In this document: piece by piece, positions 37,700 through 48,125 of the stretch
Numbering within the stretch: position 1 is the first letter of the stretch
Layout of the letters: every line of letters starts with the position of its first letter
From: Talinum fruticosum
Taxonomy: Eukaryota; Streptophyta; Magnoliopsida; Caryophyllales; Talinaceae
DNA: 64,000 nucleotides
NCBI GenBank assembly: GCA_021018815.1
Contig: JAITYX010000041.1
Location: forward strand, 1,178,001-1,242,000
Reading direction: 5' to 3'
The notes under the pieces: model-generated
What the model saw: only the letters and a program-made list of their open reading frames with translations
Databases searched by the model: none
What the model was told of the DNA's origin: nothing
Program-made: the position numbers and the translations under genes

Positions 37700-40600
37700 G
37701 CATTTAACATACCAAGCTCATTCCGAATAAAACAAAGCCGATCTTCACCAAGAGGCTTAGTAAAGATATCAGCTAATTGAAGATTAGTAGGAATGAACTC
37801 AAGTGCAATATCACCCTTTTACGAGTGATCGCGTAAGAAGTGATACCGACCTCAATATGCTTTGTTTTTAGTGCTTGGACAGGATTCTTGGTGATACTGA
37901 TTGCGCTTTAGTTGTCACACTTGATTGGAACCGAGTTGAGAAATAGTCCAAGATCCTTCAAGTGTTGTTTTATCCAAAGAATCCGAGCGCAACAAGCTCC
38001 AGCGGCAATATATTCAGCTTCAGCGATCGATAGAGCCACCGAGTTACGCTTCTTTGAGTGCCAAGATATTAGGGATTGACCCGAAATTGGCAAGCTCCGG
38101 ATGTGCTCTTTCGATCAACTTTGTATCCTGCGTAGTCCGCGTCCGAGTACCCGGTCGAGTCGGTTCGAGTCTCGGAATACCATATACCCAAATTCCGAGT
38201 TCCTGCAAGATATCTAAATATTCTCTTCACCGCGAGTGAGATGTGATTCTTTTGGATTAGCTTGAAATCTTGCGCATAAACAAACATCGAACATTATATC
38301 CGGCTCGCTTGAAGTAAGATATAGCAAAGATCCAATCATACCTCGATAGAGTTTCGATCTATTGCTTTACCTTTCTCATCCGAGTCGAGCTTTATACTAC
38401 TTGCTCATGGGAGTAGATGCGTGCTTTGCATCTTGAAGTTTGTATTTCTTCGGCAGTTCCTTGGTGTATTTTGATTGATGAACAAAGATTCCATCTTTGT
38501 CTTGTTTGATTTGCAGCCCAAGGAAGAAATTGAGTTCTCCCATCATACTCATTTGAAATTCTTAACTCATCAACTCGAGAAAATTCTCGGCACGAAATTC
38601 ATTAGTAGCACCGAAAATAATATCATTAACATAGATTTGAACAATAAGGAAATCTTTCCCTTTGGTCTTTATGAAGAGACTCTTGTCGATCCGACCTCTT
38701 TTGAAATCATTTTGAACCAAGAAGCTACTCGAGTCTTTCATACCAAGCTCGAGGTGCTTGCTTAAGACCATAGAGAGCCTTTTGAAGTTTGAAAACATGA
38801 TTTGGAAATTCCGAGTTTTCAAAACCAGGAGGTCTGCTCGACATAAACTTCTTCTTCAATAAAACCATTGAGAAAAGCACACTTAACATCCATTTGATAT
38901 AATTTAATATGCATGCTTGGATGCAAATGCCAATAGTATTCTAATGGCCTCAATTCAGCTACTGGTGCAAAGGTTTCCCCACAATCAATTCTTTCTTCTT
39001 GATTATATCCCTGAGCCACAAGTCTAGCCTTGTTTCGATTACCACTCCACCCTCATCCAGTTTGTTTTTGAAAACCCATTTGGTTCCTATAACTGGGTGG
39101 TCGGAAGGTCGGTTGGTCGAGTCCGGACTTGGTTTCTCTCGAATTGATTAAGTTCTTCTTGCATGGCCTCTACCCATTCAGGTTCATTAAGGGCCTCTAG
39201 TGCATTTTTGGGTTCGATTAATGAAATGAATGCGGTGAATGCACACAGATTGTGTAAAGAAGAACGAGTTCTTACCCCACTTGTTGATATCGAAATGATG
39301 TTTTCTTGGGGATGACTTGGAAGTAAATTTGAATGCTTTACCAGTTCTTTGATTCACTAGGTTTGTGGGCTGAACTGCTTGATCTTCGAAGCTTGTTACG
39401 AGTGATCCTCTTCATTAACTTGTTCGTTACGGGCCAGCTCTTGAACTGTCTCATTCCGAGTTTCCTCGTTCGAGTGACTTCATTCCGAGCAAGTTGGGTC
39501 CGAGTCTTTGTAGGCTCGACTTCGTCATCATCTTTCCCGAGCTTCGGTTCGAGTATGAAGACTCACTTGGCTTCTCCGGTTCAAGCTCATCAAATACTAC
39601 GTGGATGCTTTCTTCCACTTTGTTAGTTCACTTATTGAAGATGCGATAAGCTTTGCTATGAGAGCGAGTAACCCGAGAAAAATACCTTCGTCGACCGAGC
39701 ATCAAACTTGGTCAGATGATCCTTACCATTGTTGTGGACGAAGCATTTACATCCGAAAGGTCCGAAATAGGAGATATTTGGCTTCTTCCCTTTGTAGAGC
39801 TCATACGGTGTTTTCTTCGAGAATGGGTCCGATGAGGCATCTATTTAGAGTGTAGTTGGCTGTGTTCACTTGCCTCCGCCTGAAAATAGTAAGGCAAGTT
39901 GTGTTCAATCATCATCGTCCTTGCTATTTCTTCAAGGGTTCTGTTCTTTCTCTCTACTACTCCATTCCGTTGAGGAGTTACGGGTGCTTGAGAAGTTGTG
40001 AGAGATTCCATTTTTGTCACAAAACTCGAGAATTCCGAGTAATCGAACTCCCTTCCATGGTCAATTCGAATCCTCTAGATCCGAGTCCGAGACTCAACTT
40101 GAATTTTTCGCAGAGCTTGCTGAACTCCTTGAAAGCTTCATTTTTGTGCTTAAGAAAACACACCCAGGTAAACCGTGAGAAATCATCAATAATTACAAGT
40201 ATGTACGATTTACCTCCAATACTCTTCACAGGGATTTCACCACATAAGTCCATATGCGATAATTCAAGTACTTTGGATGTGGAAGCTGTCTTCGAGAGAT
40301 TTGAATGAAGATCCGACTTGTTTTCCTCCGGTGCATGCTTCACATACTTTGTCTTTCTCAAAAACACGGTTAGGTAAACCCCAAATTAAACCATTAGAAG
40401 CCAATTTCTTGATAGTATGCATGCTAATATGACCTAATCTACGATGCCAAGTCCAAGAATAATCATGGAGAGATGCTTTTAAACAAGATAAGTTCGACTT
40501 GGGTCGAAAGAGGGATGATGTATGTATTACCCGATCTCTTACCCGAAAGCTTGATCTCTTTGGTAGAGACATCAGAAATAGTGCAATTGGTCCGAGTGAA

Positions 40601-41084
40601 TCTTACCTCTTGACCTTTGTCACATAGTTGAGAGATGCTTGAGCAGATTATATTTCAATCCCTTGACAAGATGAGATCTGGATCGACCAGATTGCTTCCT
40701 TTTCCAATCTTGCCAATCCCCACGATCTTGCCCTTGCTATCATCTCCAAATGTGACTTTTCCTCCTTTATGTCCGTTCAACTCGGAAAAGAGTCCTGCAT
40801 CTCTCGACATATGGCGTGAACATCCACTGTCAAGGTACCGGTGTCCTCTTGATCTCTTCCGAGTGACCTCTTGAGGATCGGTTTCCTCATTGTCCGAGTC
40901 CGAGTCGACTCTCTTTCGGCTTCGAGTCAAAGATTGCCATCGGACACTTTGAGTCATCCGAGTCCTCGTCATCTTCCGATGAGTCCTCATCACTCCATGT
41001 TGCCATCATGGCCTTTTTCTTCTTTCTGTCCCTTTTCCGTTTTGGACAGCCCTTGACTATGTGGTCTTTGCTTGCCACATTCAA
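37700..41084 (-). pseudogene. Copia pol (protease, integrase, RT, RNase H), broken
   Basis: Reading down the - strand: protease with YLDSGCSRHMSRD (about 40835); GAG-pre-integrase HRRLGHISMHTIKKL and CEACTGGKQ (40480-40340); integrase MDLCGEIPVKSIGGKSYILV with DDFSRFTWVCFLKHKNEAF (40260-40100); integrase C-terminal half at 39960-39700; RT with RLVAQGYNQEERIDCGETFAPVAE in pieces (39020-38960), MDVKCAFLNGFIEEEVYVEQ (about 38880) and the polymerase box YVNDI (about 38631-38617), in which the first of the two catalytic aspartates is Asn; RNase H with STGYSDADYAG (about 38140), KSTSGACQF and SIAEAEYIAA (about 38010). Frameshifts occur between almost every module. Confidence 0.9.
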
Positions 41085-41944
41085 AACATCCAGAATTCTT
41101 AGATAAAGATAACTTTAAAGGAGAAGAAAACTTACCTTTTCTATCTCTCTTATCTTTCTTGTAGAATTCTTCTTTTGGCATTTTGTCCCATCTTTTGTGC
41201 TTCATCATTCTCTTGAAGCCTCTTGCAATAAGTGCCATGGGATCGTCTTCCGAGTCGGAGGAGCTCGGATTTGCTTCCTTGGATTCCGAGGCTTTAAGTG
41301 TAATGTTCCTTTTGGTACTACCCTCGGCATCCTCCTCCTCTAGATGGATTTCATGTGTTAGAAGCTTTCCAATGAGCTCGTCCGGCTTTAAGAGTGAGAG
41401 GTTCCGAGCTTCCTCTATGGCGGTCACTTTGGGACCCCATCTTTTCTTGGGTAAGCTTCGAGAATTTTCCGGCACATTTCTTCGTGGGAGATCTTCTTTC
41501 CCGAGTGATTTGAGATTGTTTGTAATCTCGATAAACCGAATGAACATCCGAGTGATGTTCTCCTCCGGCTCCATCTTGAAAAGCTCATATTTGTGAAGAT
41601 ATTGACTTATCTTTGCTTGTCGACCTGGCTTGTGCCTTCATAAGTGTTAACAAGGGTGTCCCACACTTCTTTTGCTGAATCACGAGCGGACACTCGGTTG
41701 TATTCTTCTAAGCTTATGGCGCACATAAGGATGTTCATGACTTTGAAATTCTTTCCGAACTTCTCGCTTCTGCTGGTGTGAACTCGGCATTTGTCTTGGG
41801 AAGAATTACAGATTCATCTGTCTTTGTTGGAATGTAGTTTCCTTGTTGTATGATTTCCCATACCTCTTCATCATGATCCATGAGGAAACATTCCATAAGC
41901 TTCTTCCACTGCCCAAAGTTTGAACATTTGAATTTTGGAGGCAT
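40990..41944 (-). pseudogene. Copia gag, broken
   Basis: The start MPPKFKCSNFGQWKKLMECF at 41944 is typical of plant Copia gag. The body at 41574-40990 has TRMFIRFIEITNNLKSLGK, the region before the nucleocapsid. The CCHC zinc knuckle at about 41100-41050 is split by a frameshift: CFECGK is in one frame and DHIVKGCPKRKRDRKK continues in the next. A 150-bp gap of broken frame lies at about 41580-41735. Confidence 0.85.
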
Positions 41945-42034
41945 GTTGGAAGATCTTCCTTCGTCGACCTCTCCGGTGTTCTAAGCCATCCGATCTTTAA
42001 ACCTTTGGATTGTTAGATCCTTTCGAAAGGCTAG

Positions 42035-42046
42035 GCTCCGATACCA
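42035..42046 (-). other. Primer-binding site (initiator tRNA-Met type) of the Copia element
   Basis: The - strand reads TGGTATCGGAGC two bases from the 5' LTR, against the usual TGGTATCAGAGC. One transition. Confidence 0.88.
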
Positions 42047-42048
42047 AT

Positions 42049-43610
42049 TGAAGGTTTGCTCGGGGAGAGTCCGAGTCACCCTAGAGGGGGTGAATAGGGT
42101 GATAGGAAATTCTCTGCGAAATCACACTCTTTTGCGCGAAGTAGAAAGGAAGAAAGATTACGAGTCTATTAACCGAGTCGAAACGATTGGACTCGGAAAG
42201 CAATGAATCGAAAGAGCAGAGTAGTAATGCTTGTCTCGAGTCTAGAATGAACTCGGAAAGATAACACTTAGATTTTACGTGGAAACCCTCCCGGGGCAGA
42301 AAACCACGGCCCGTGTCAATCCGGACACGAAGTCAAATCCACTATTTTGAGTCCACAAAATACCGTGAAGCGACCGAACCCGAATTGCTCCCTTAGACAA
42401 CTCTATACTAGTTTTCTTAGACTCGAAATTCCCTTATCCGATCTAGTACTTCCTAACTGAGATAACCCTTACAGCTAGGGACAACTAAGCTAAGTTAACC
42501 CTTACGGCTTAGTCGAGGGACCTTACAAAGAATGTAAGAAAGAGTTTATAAGCGAGTACAAGACCTTACAACTCGGAAAGTAATGAATTACGAGTGGGAG
42601 TTATAAGTAGAAGATTGAAAGTAAATACAATGACTTTTCTCAAGTATGTGTATTAACAATAGGTTCGGCAATCTTCAAGTCTTGTGAAGTGGCTTCTATT
42701 TATAGATAACCGGGCGAGTAGCCGTTATCTTCATCTGCTGACCAAGAGTCTTACGTGACCGTTGATAGAGGATTTACGAGTCCCTCGGAAAGTATCCGTT
42801 GAAATATGAACGTTGGACAACGGTTTAACTCTCTTGGAAGTCCCAAAACCATTGGTAGTGTCTTGAAAAATGAGGTGGAAACCACCGTTAAGCTTAGCGT
42901 TCGAGTTTTCCGGATATGGAAACGGACGACTTCGACACAATCTTACGGGGCTGGAACGAGGGAAGGTGAAAAGCCATGTCTCCCGGTGATTTGACGTTCG
43001 AAGCTAGGTTACTTTTGTGGTTTGAAAAAGGTGTATCCTCGAATGAATAATCTACAAAAGTAAATCAATTTTGGTTCTCAAAGTATAAAATACTTTGGTC
43101 CAAGGTTAGACACGAGATAATAAAATAATTATAATAATTAAGCAGCGATTATACGAGTCGAAACGAAATGGAATTTTACGAGTCCAATATCCATGATACT
43201 CGGAATTCCATCCGACTTAGTCTAAGGAATAGAGCAAGTTCCATAAAGAATATCGAGTGTGAGATAACTTGATATAGACTAAGCATGAAATGAACTAAGA
43301 ATACTGACTATATCAAAATAGAACGTATAACCACAAGTCGGATTCGAGACAGAATACTTGGTATATTCAAAACGCGATAAATGCGAGTGAAGATGAACTC
43401 GGAACAAAGAACCGGTTTTCTAAGTCACTTACGGAAACGCAATAAATGCATTAAGTGAAAACCGTATTACTCGGAGAAGATACTATTTTACTCAAAGAAG
43501 TTTTCGCGATACCGAGAATGCCTTGGAATCAAAACTCTATATGTATGAAATTGTTATACCTGATTCCTTTTACATAACTCGGAAAAGTATTGAGCATTGT
43601 CCGAGTCTTC
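42049..43610 (-). repeat. Right LTR (5' LTR) of the Copia element
   Basis: Starts TGAAGGTTTGCTCGGGGAGA and ends CCGAGTCTTCA. Partner of 33456-35020. Confidence 0.92.
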
Positions 43611-43999
43611 ACACACCTTATGAGAAAGCTTCAATCTTTGATGTTTGATGCGTTGATGTTTGATGCGTTGATGTTCAATGCTCACCCGAGTGAGAGAAAG
43701 ACAGAGCGAGTGACGAGAGAGAGAGGGGGAGACAGACAGGGGGAGGGAGAGAGAGAGCGAGAGCAATAGGGAGAGGGATAGCGAGAGGAGGAGAGAGAGC
43801 AAGGGAGCGAGAGAGCGAGGGAGAGGAACATAGATATGGTGGTGAAGAAAGAGATAAAGTTTTTAAGGTTAAATAAAATAAATAAAATAATATGATCATT
43901 TTTATTTAGGCAAAGTTGTCATTTTATATTCACCAACTACCGTTATATTAGCACAAATGTCGGAAAAGGATAAATTAATTATTAACACCACCGGTCATG
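43611..43999 (-). other. MULE right-end leader with 15-bp repeats and GA-rich tract
   Basis: ATGTTTGATGCGTTG is repeated at 43641 and 43656 and begins again at 43671. A GA-rich stretch lies at about 43690-43830 and mirrors the CT-rich leader inside the left TIR. This is the probable promoter/leader side of the GRF gene, now 10 kb away because of the Copia insertion. Confidence 0.5.
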
Positions 44000-44061
44000 G
44001 GGGATGAAAATAATTTTCAATACGACATGGATAGAAAAATGATTGCAGCATAATACGAGGG
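44000..44061 (-). repeat. Right TIR core of the MULE
   Basis: Inverted match to 22414-22475, 56/62, with only transitions. Confidence 0.8.
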
Positions 44062-44160
44062 AACGAATATTAATAATCATTTTTACAATGATAATTTTTA
44101 CCATCGTAATAGGCAATGTCGTTAACGGTGGGAATTCACATCCTTCGTAAAAAAAAAAAT

Positions 44161-46846
44161 TACACTGTCTACGACAGTCTTCTCCCTCATAATTAATCTC
44201 TTCACATATTATTCCTCTGAAATTTGTACGATTCAGGAAAGTTTATTCTGTCATATAGATTCATATTCATTTTTTAAAAAGAAAATAAATATTTTAAAAG
44301 ACTATATTGTTATGCAAAGGTATTCAAAATGTTGATTATATATAAAGAAAGTAGTAACGAACTAATTATCAATATTTGATGAACTCATAAATGTTAGTGA
44401 TGAATATATTTTGTTTTTGATATATTAAGAGAGTTAAAAAGGATCTATTCAATTTTTTATTTAATTTATTTTTCTCCAAATATAATTTGCACTCTCAATA
44501 GTTAAGAGATAAATACTTGTTTGTTTTAATGAACTTTTAAATTTTAGCGATGAATATTTTATTTTTAATATATTCAAACTATTTTATATTAAATTTATGA
44601 TTATATTTAATTTTATTCATGCATACGCCAATTAATTATTAGAAATAATTATATCTCAATTGTTGATTAATTATGCACATAACATAGCAACAATGTGTGG
44701 GTAATTTCATAGGACATTGATTGATGCATATGCAAAGAAGGATTATGATTATTTTCATAAAGATGATGAATTTTAACAAGCGTAAATATATTTTGAAAAA
44801 TTCATCTGTATCATTGTAAAATTTTTCACTATTGTGCTATAATTCATCGAGTGTTGTTGTAAAATTTATTTGTTTAATATAAATATTATATATTAAAGAT
44901 TTGATATGCTGTATTTTTGTATAAAGTAATATCTTTGCTCATTAGTACTTTCTTGTATAAGGTAAAGTTCAATGTGGGACAAAAAGTGAGCGAGAGAAAT
45001 AACTCTAATACGACATTACAGAAACAAGTCTCTCATTTGGTGTTTGGAAGGTTTAAGCATTATCGGCTAGTAATTTTGATAGCCCCAGTGGTGGGCTTTA
45101 GGGAGAGAGAGAGATTTGCTCTCTACAATATCTCTTTTCTTTATCTGTTATTGAGAGAGGTTATTAGAGTCCAAGCTTTGTCTTGATTTATGATGGCAAG
45201 GCCTTTAGTAGATTAAGTGAAGCCATGTTAGTCAAAGTGGGGATATTTCTTTCCTTTGCCTTAGACCTATCCTCCTTTAGTTTCTTCTTATTGATTTATT
45301 CTCCACAAATAAAAAATTGACAAAAAGTTACTTGTCTTGGTTTTTATCATTGCTTGGTCGTGTGATTCTTATTTCCAACTCCAAGTAGAAGATTTTGGTT
45401 TGGGAGTTTATATACGTAGGTGGCTTTGTTCTTGAATTCTTTTATCTTTCACTTTTCTTTTAAGATCTCTCTTGGGAATTCCACCATGATTAGGTTCATC
45501 TATACTATTGTCTGGTAAGGTCCACGGCTAAAAATAGCTTCTTCAAAGAACCTGAAGCAAATTCGACTTAAATAAAAATAAAGAAACAAACAAAAAACTA
45601 ATGAATGTAGTTTTATATTAGAAAATGATGACTTTTCCTTATTAAAAATCAGTTTTCCTCTTTTTCCTAAAGAATTTATATAATGAAATAGAAAGGCATA
45701 TAGTAGTGTTCAACATTTAATACAAGCATATCTGTCAATTTATGCAGACGGGTAAAATGCAGAATGGTCGTGTTTTATATTCGAATTTAAATGTGAGAAT
45801 CCCTATCATTAAAGAAGTCTCGGATCCGGTTCTATCCAACAAGTTAGAAGCATATTTTATGGTTTTTCTTTTTTTTTTTTTACAACATTATAAGCATGAA
45901 AATAAAATTTTTAAAATAAAAAATGATCTAATCTATTGAATTTCAATTGATATTTAACCTTTTTCCAAGACCCAATCCATAAAAAAATTTTAATTAAATA
46001 TCTAGTTATATGGACACCAAATTTTAATACTTATAACGATAACTACAATAATGATTTGTGAGGGAGAAAAGATAGAAAGAACAACTTAAATGAAGGAAAA
46101 AAAACATATGAGCTTTTGTAATACCCCAATTCACAATCATATAATTGATTGTTTAATGACTGAATAATTATTCATTCGCGATCAATTATGAAAATTCTAA
46201 GGATAAATTGAAGGATAAGAATCATGAACCAAGTGATCAAATGAAAGATTAACAACTATGGAGTCAAGGACATTTATATATAATTTCTTCTAACTAGTAT
46301 TATCTTTTCCTTTCTCTTTAGTTTTATTTATGCTAGAGGATGGTAGTAGTCAATTGAATATCTCTGATGAGCAAGTTAAAATTGGACAAGAGACTATTTT
46401 GATGATCCAAATAATAAAGACAATATTCTTTATCCTCCTAAATCAATAACAAAAGGACGTTCAAGGAAGAGACACTTGAAGGTTGCAAACAATCAAGAAG
46501 TCAAACCAAGACTTGTTCCATATATACAAGGGTCGAACATAATGCAAGCACTTCACATAAATGAAAGAGAATGTAATTTTTAATATTACATATAAAAAGA
46601 AGAAAGTTGTTAGTGATTTCGGTTTGAATCCTATCTACTCATTGAAATACTAGGTAGAAATGCAAGTGTCAATGTAATTGCTACTACTTTGGACAAGTAA
46701 CTGTGAGGAAGCTTTAAACTTAAATATTTCTTAATAATTTTAATCTATTTAGTACTAATCTATGTTTTCTCACATACCATTTGAGTTTTCTATTTTTTTG
46801 AAATTGAATATTAATGTTTCCCGTCATATATGTTTATCTTGGTATA
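44161..46846. other. AT-rich spacer
   Basis: No intact gene. At about 46395-46500 the + strand reads DPNNKDNILYPPKSITKGRS followed by RKRHLK, faintly like the C-terminal tail of FAR1-related (MULE-derived) proteins (low confidence). The rest shows no structure I can name. Confidence 0.4.
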
Positions 46847-47114
46847 TTCCCTCCGTTTCAAAATACATATCGTTTTAAGATTATGTGAGAATACCAAAGA
46901 AATACAAAGTTCATGATAAATTTTGAGTTAAAAGACCAACTTGGCCCTATATTTCATTGGAAATGAAGAAATTAATAAAAAAAAGAGAAGCAAGGCAATT
47001 AACAAGGATAAAATTGGTAAATTAGTAATTAATATGTCATTGAAATTATAAAGTAACAAATATTGTGAAGCGAAAAAAATAGTTAAAGTGACATATATTT
47101 TAAAATGGATGGAG
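46847..47114. mobile_element. Stowaway MITE (268 bp)
   Basis: The ends TTCCCTCCGTTTCAAAATA and (inverted) CTCCATCCATTTTAAAATA match Stowaway TIRs (CTCCCTCCGT), with TA at both flanks (46845-46846; 47115-47116). Non-autonomous Tc1/mariner type. Confidence 0.88.
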
Positions 47115-47116
47115 TA

Positions 47117-47788
47117 CTGTGATGTTATAAAAAAAAAAGGAAGAAAAGTAATATTTTGTTATTTAATCCAGCTTTTATTGTCCCCAAAAAAATCAAAACT
47201 ATTGTACTAGACAAAAACATTATTTAACCAAGAAAAAAAAAAAAAGAAAGTAAGTGGACAACATGCGTATGGGAGGTTGCAAATACAACAGTATGAATTA
47301 TAATGACAATTTCACGTATCAAGAACATGGGTAAGTGGCTATAAATTAATGAACCGAGTATTAATTACCATTTATCTATTGTCCTTGATACTCATGACTT
47401 ATTATAGTTTTCTGTTTATTTTGATTAAGATATATTAATTACTTGTTTCATTAATATGGATTTTTTTTTAATTGGACAAGATGGCTAGTGGTTTGGTTGT
47501 AGTTATTCACTATAGTGGTTATTAGTGTTACTCCTAGCTAATGACATATATTAGTGCAAACGTTTTGGAAAAGTTATCTTAAATTGGAAGTTGATATATG
47601 GTGCCTTAAGGACATTAGTTAAGAAATAATTAACAATATTATCCTTCATTAATTACATAATAATTACTCATTTTTCTCTCTTTACCCTCCCTTTTTGTCT
47701 TTCTTGACTTCTTTAGGTATAAACATCCATAGTGACCACCACCAATCTGGCCGCTACCAAGCAACTCAGCCACCTATGACAGGTCCAT
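47117..47788. other. AT-rich spacer before LINE-2
   Basis: No gene or repeat recognised. Confidence 0.5.
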
Positions 47789-47804
47789 GTTACGATGGGT
47801 CCAC
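47789..47804. repeat. LINE-2 target-site duplication, left
   Basis: GTTACGATGGGTCCAC, matching GTTGCGACGGGTCCAC at 63733-63748 in 14 of 16 bases (two transitions). The right copy directly follows the poly(A) end. Confidence 0.75.
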
Positions 47805-48125
47805 ATAAAAAGTCTGTCTAGAGTGAGAAGGAAATCTAGAGAAATAAGCTCCGGTGTTTTTTCAACCTAGGGTTAAGAAACCCCTGGACCCACGCCGCTT
47901 CCCCCTTCTCCTCCTCGCTTCTAGATCCTTCCGGAGACCAAACTCGGATCTAAATTTCCTTCCCTTCCCCGAGTACTCACCGAGCCTCTCAATCCTCATC
48001 AACAACCCATAATGAAGCACGTCGATTCTTCTCTAATCCTTGGTTCGAATCGAGACTTCCCTTGCTGATTTAATTTTCCCCGATTTCTTATACTTGGGAT
48101 GTTACCGAGGTCAAATCGAGCTACC

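Larger units (their letters stand above)
33456..43610 (-). mobile_element. Ty1-copia retrotransposon with an extra downstream ORF (Sirevirus-like layout)
   Basis: A 10155-bp element in reverse orientation: LTRs of about 1.56 kb, an initiator-tRNA-Met-type primer-binding site, a polypurine tract, gag, protease, integrase, RT and RNase H in copia order, then 2.7 kb with an additional ORF before the 3' LTR. The extra ORF and long total length suggest the Sirevirus lineage, but I did not see its LTR hallmarks. Flanking 5-mers are CATAT (33451-33455) and CACAC (43611-43615), alike at three of five positions, so the target duplication is decayed or doubtful. All genes are broken. Confidence 0.9.
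22180..44160. mobile_element. Putative MuDR-like MULE, expanded by nested hAT and Copia insertions
   Basis: An inverted repeat core is present at 22414-22475 and 44000-44061: 56 of 62 bases pair and all six differences are transitions. Similarity outside the core is weaker, so the outer ends are approximate and no 9-bp target duplication was recognised. Just inside both ends lies a CT/GA-rich leader (22650-22680; 43690-43830 on -). Inside are a MULE transposase (+, 23290-26223) and a GRF-type zinc-finger/membrane gene (-, 32909-33339) facing each other. Removing the hAT (4752 bp with one TSD) and the Copia (about 10160 bp) leaves an ancestral element of roughly 7 kb, reasonable for an autonomous MULE. 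The alternative is two separate MULE remnants in opposite orientation. Confidence 0.6.

Noticed and set aside
43554..43899. Leu/Ser-rich open frames on - resembling membrane proteins
   Set aside because: Translation of a GA/CT-rich tract at the MULE right end; low complexity.
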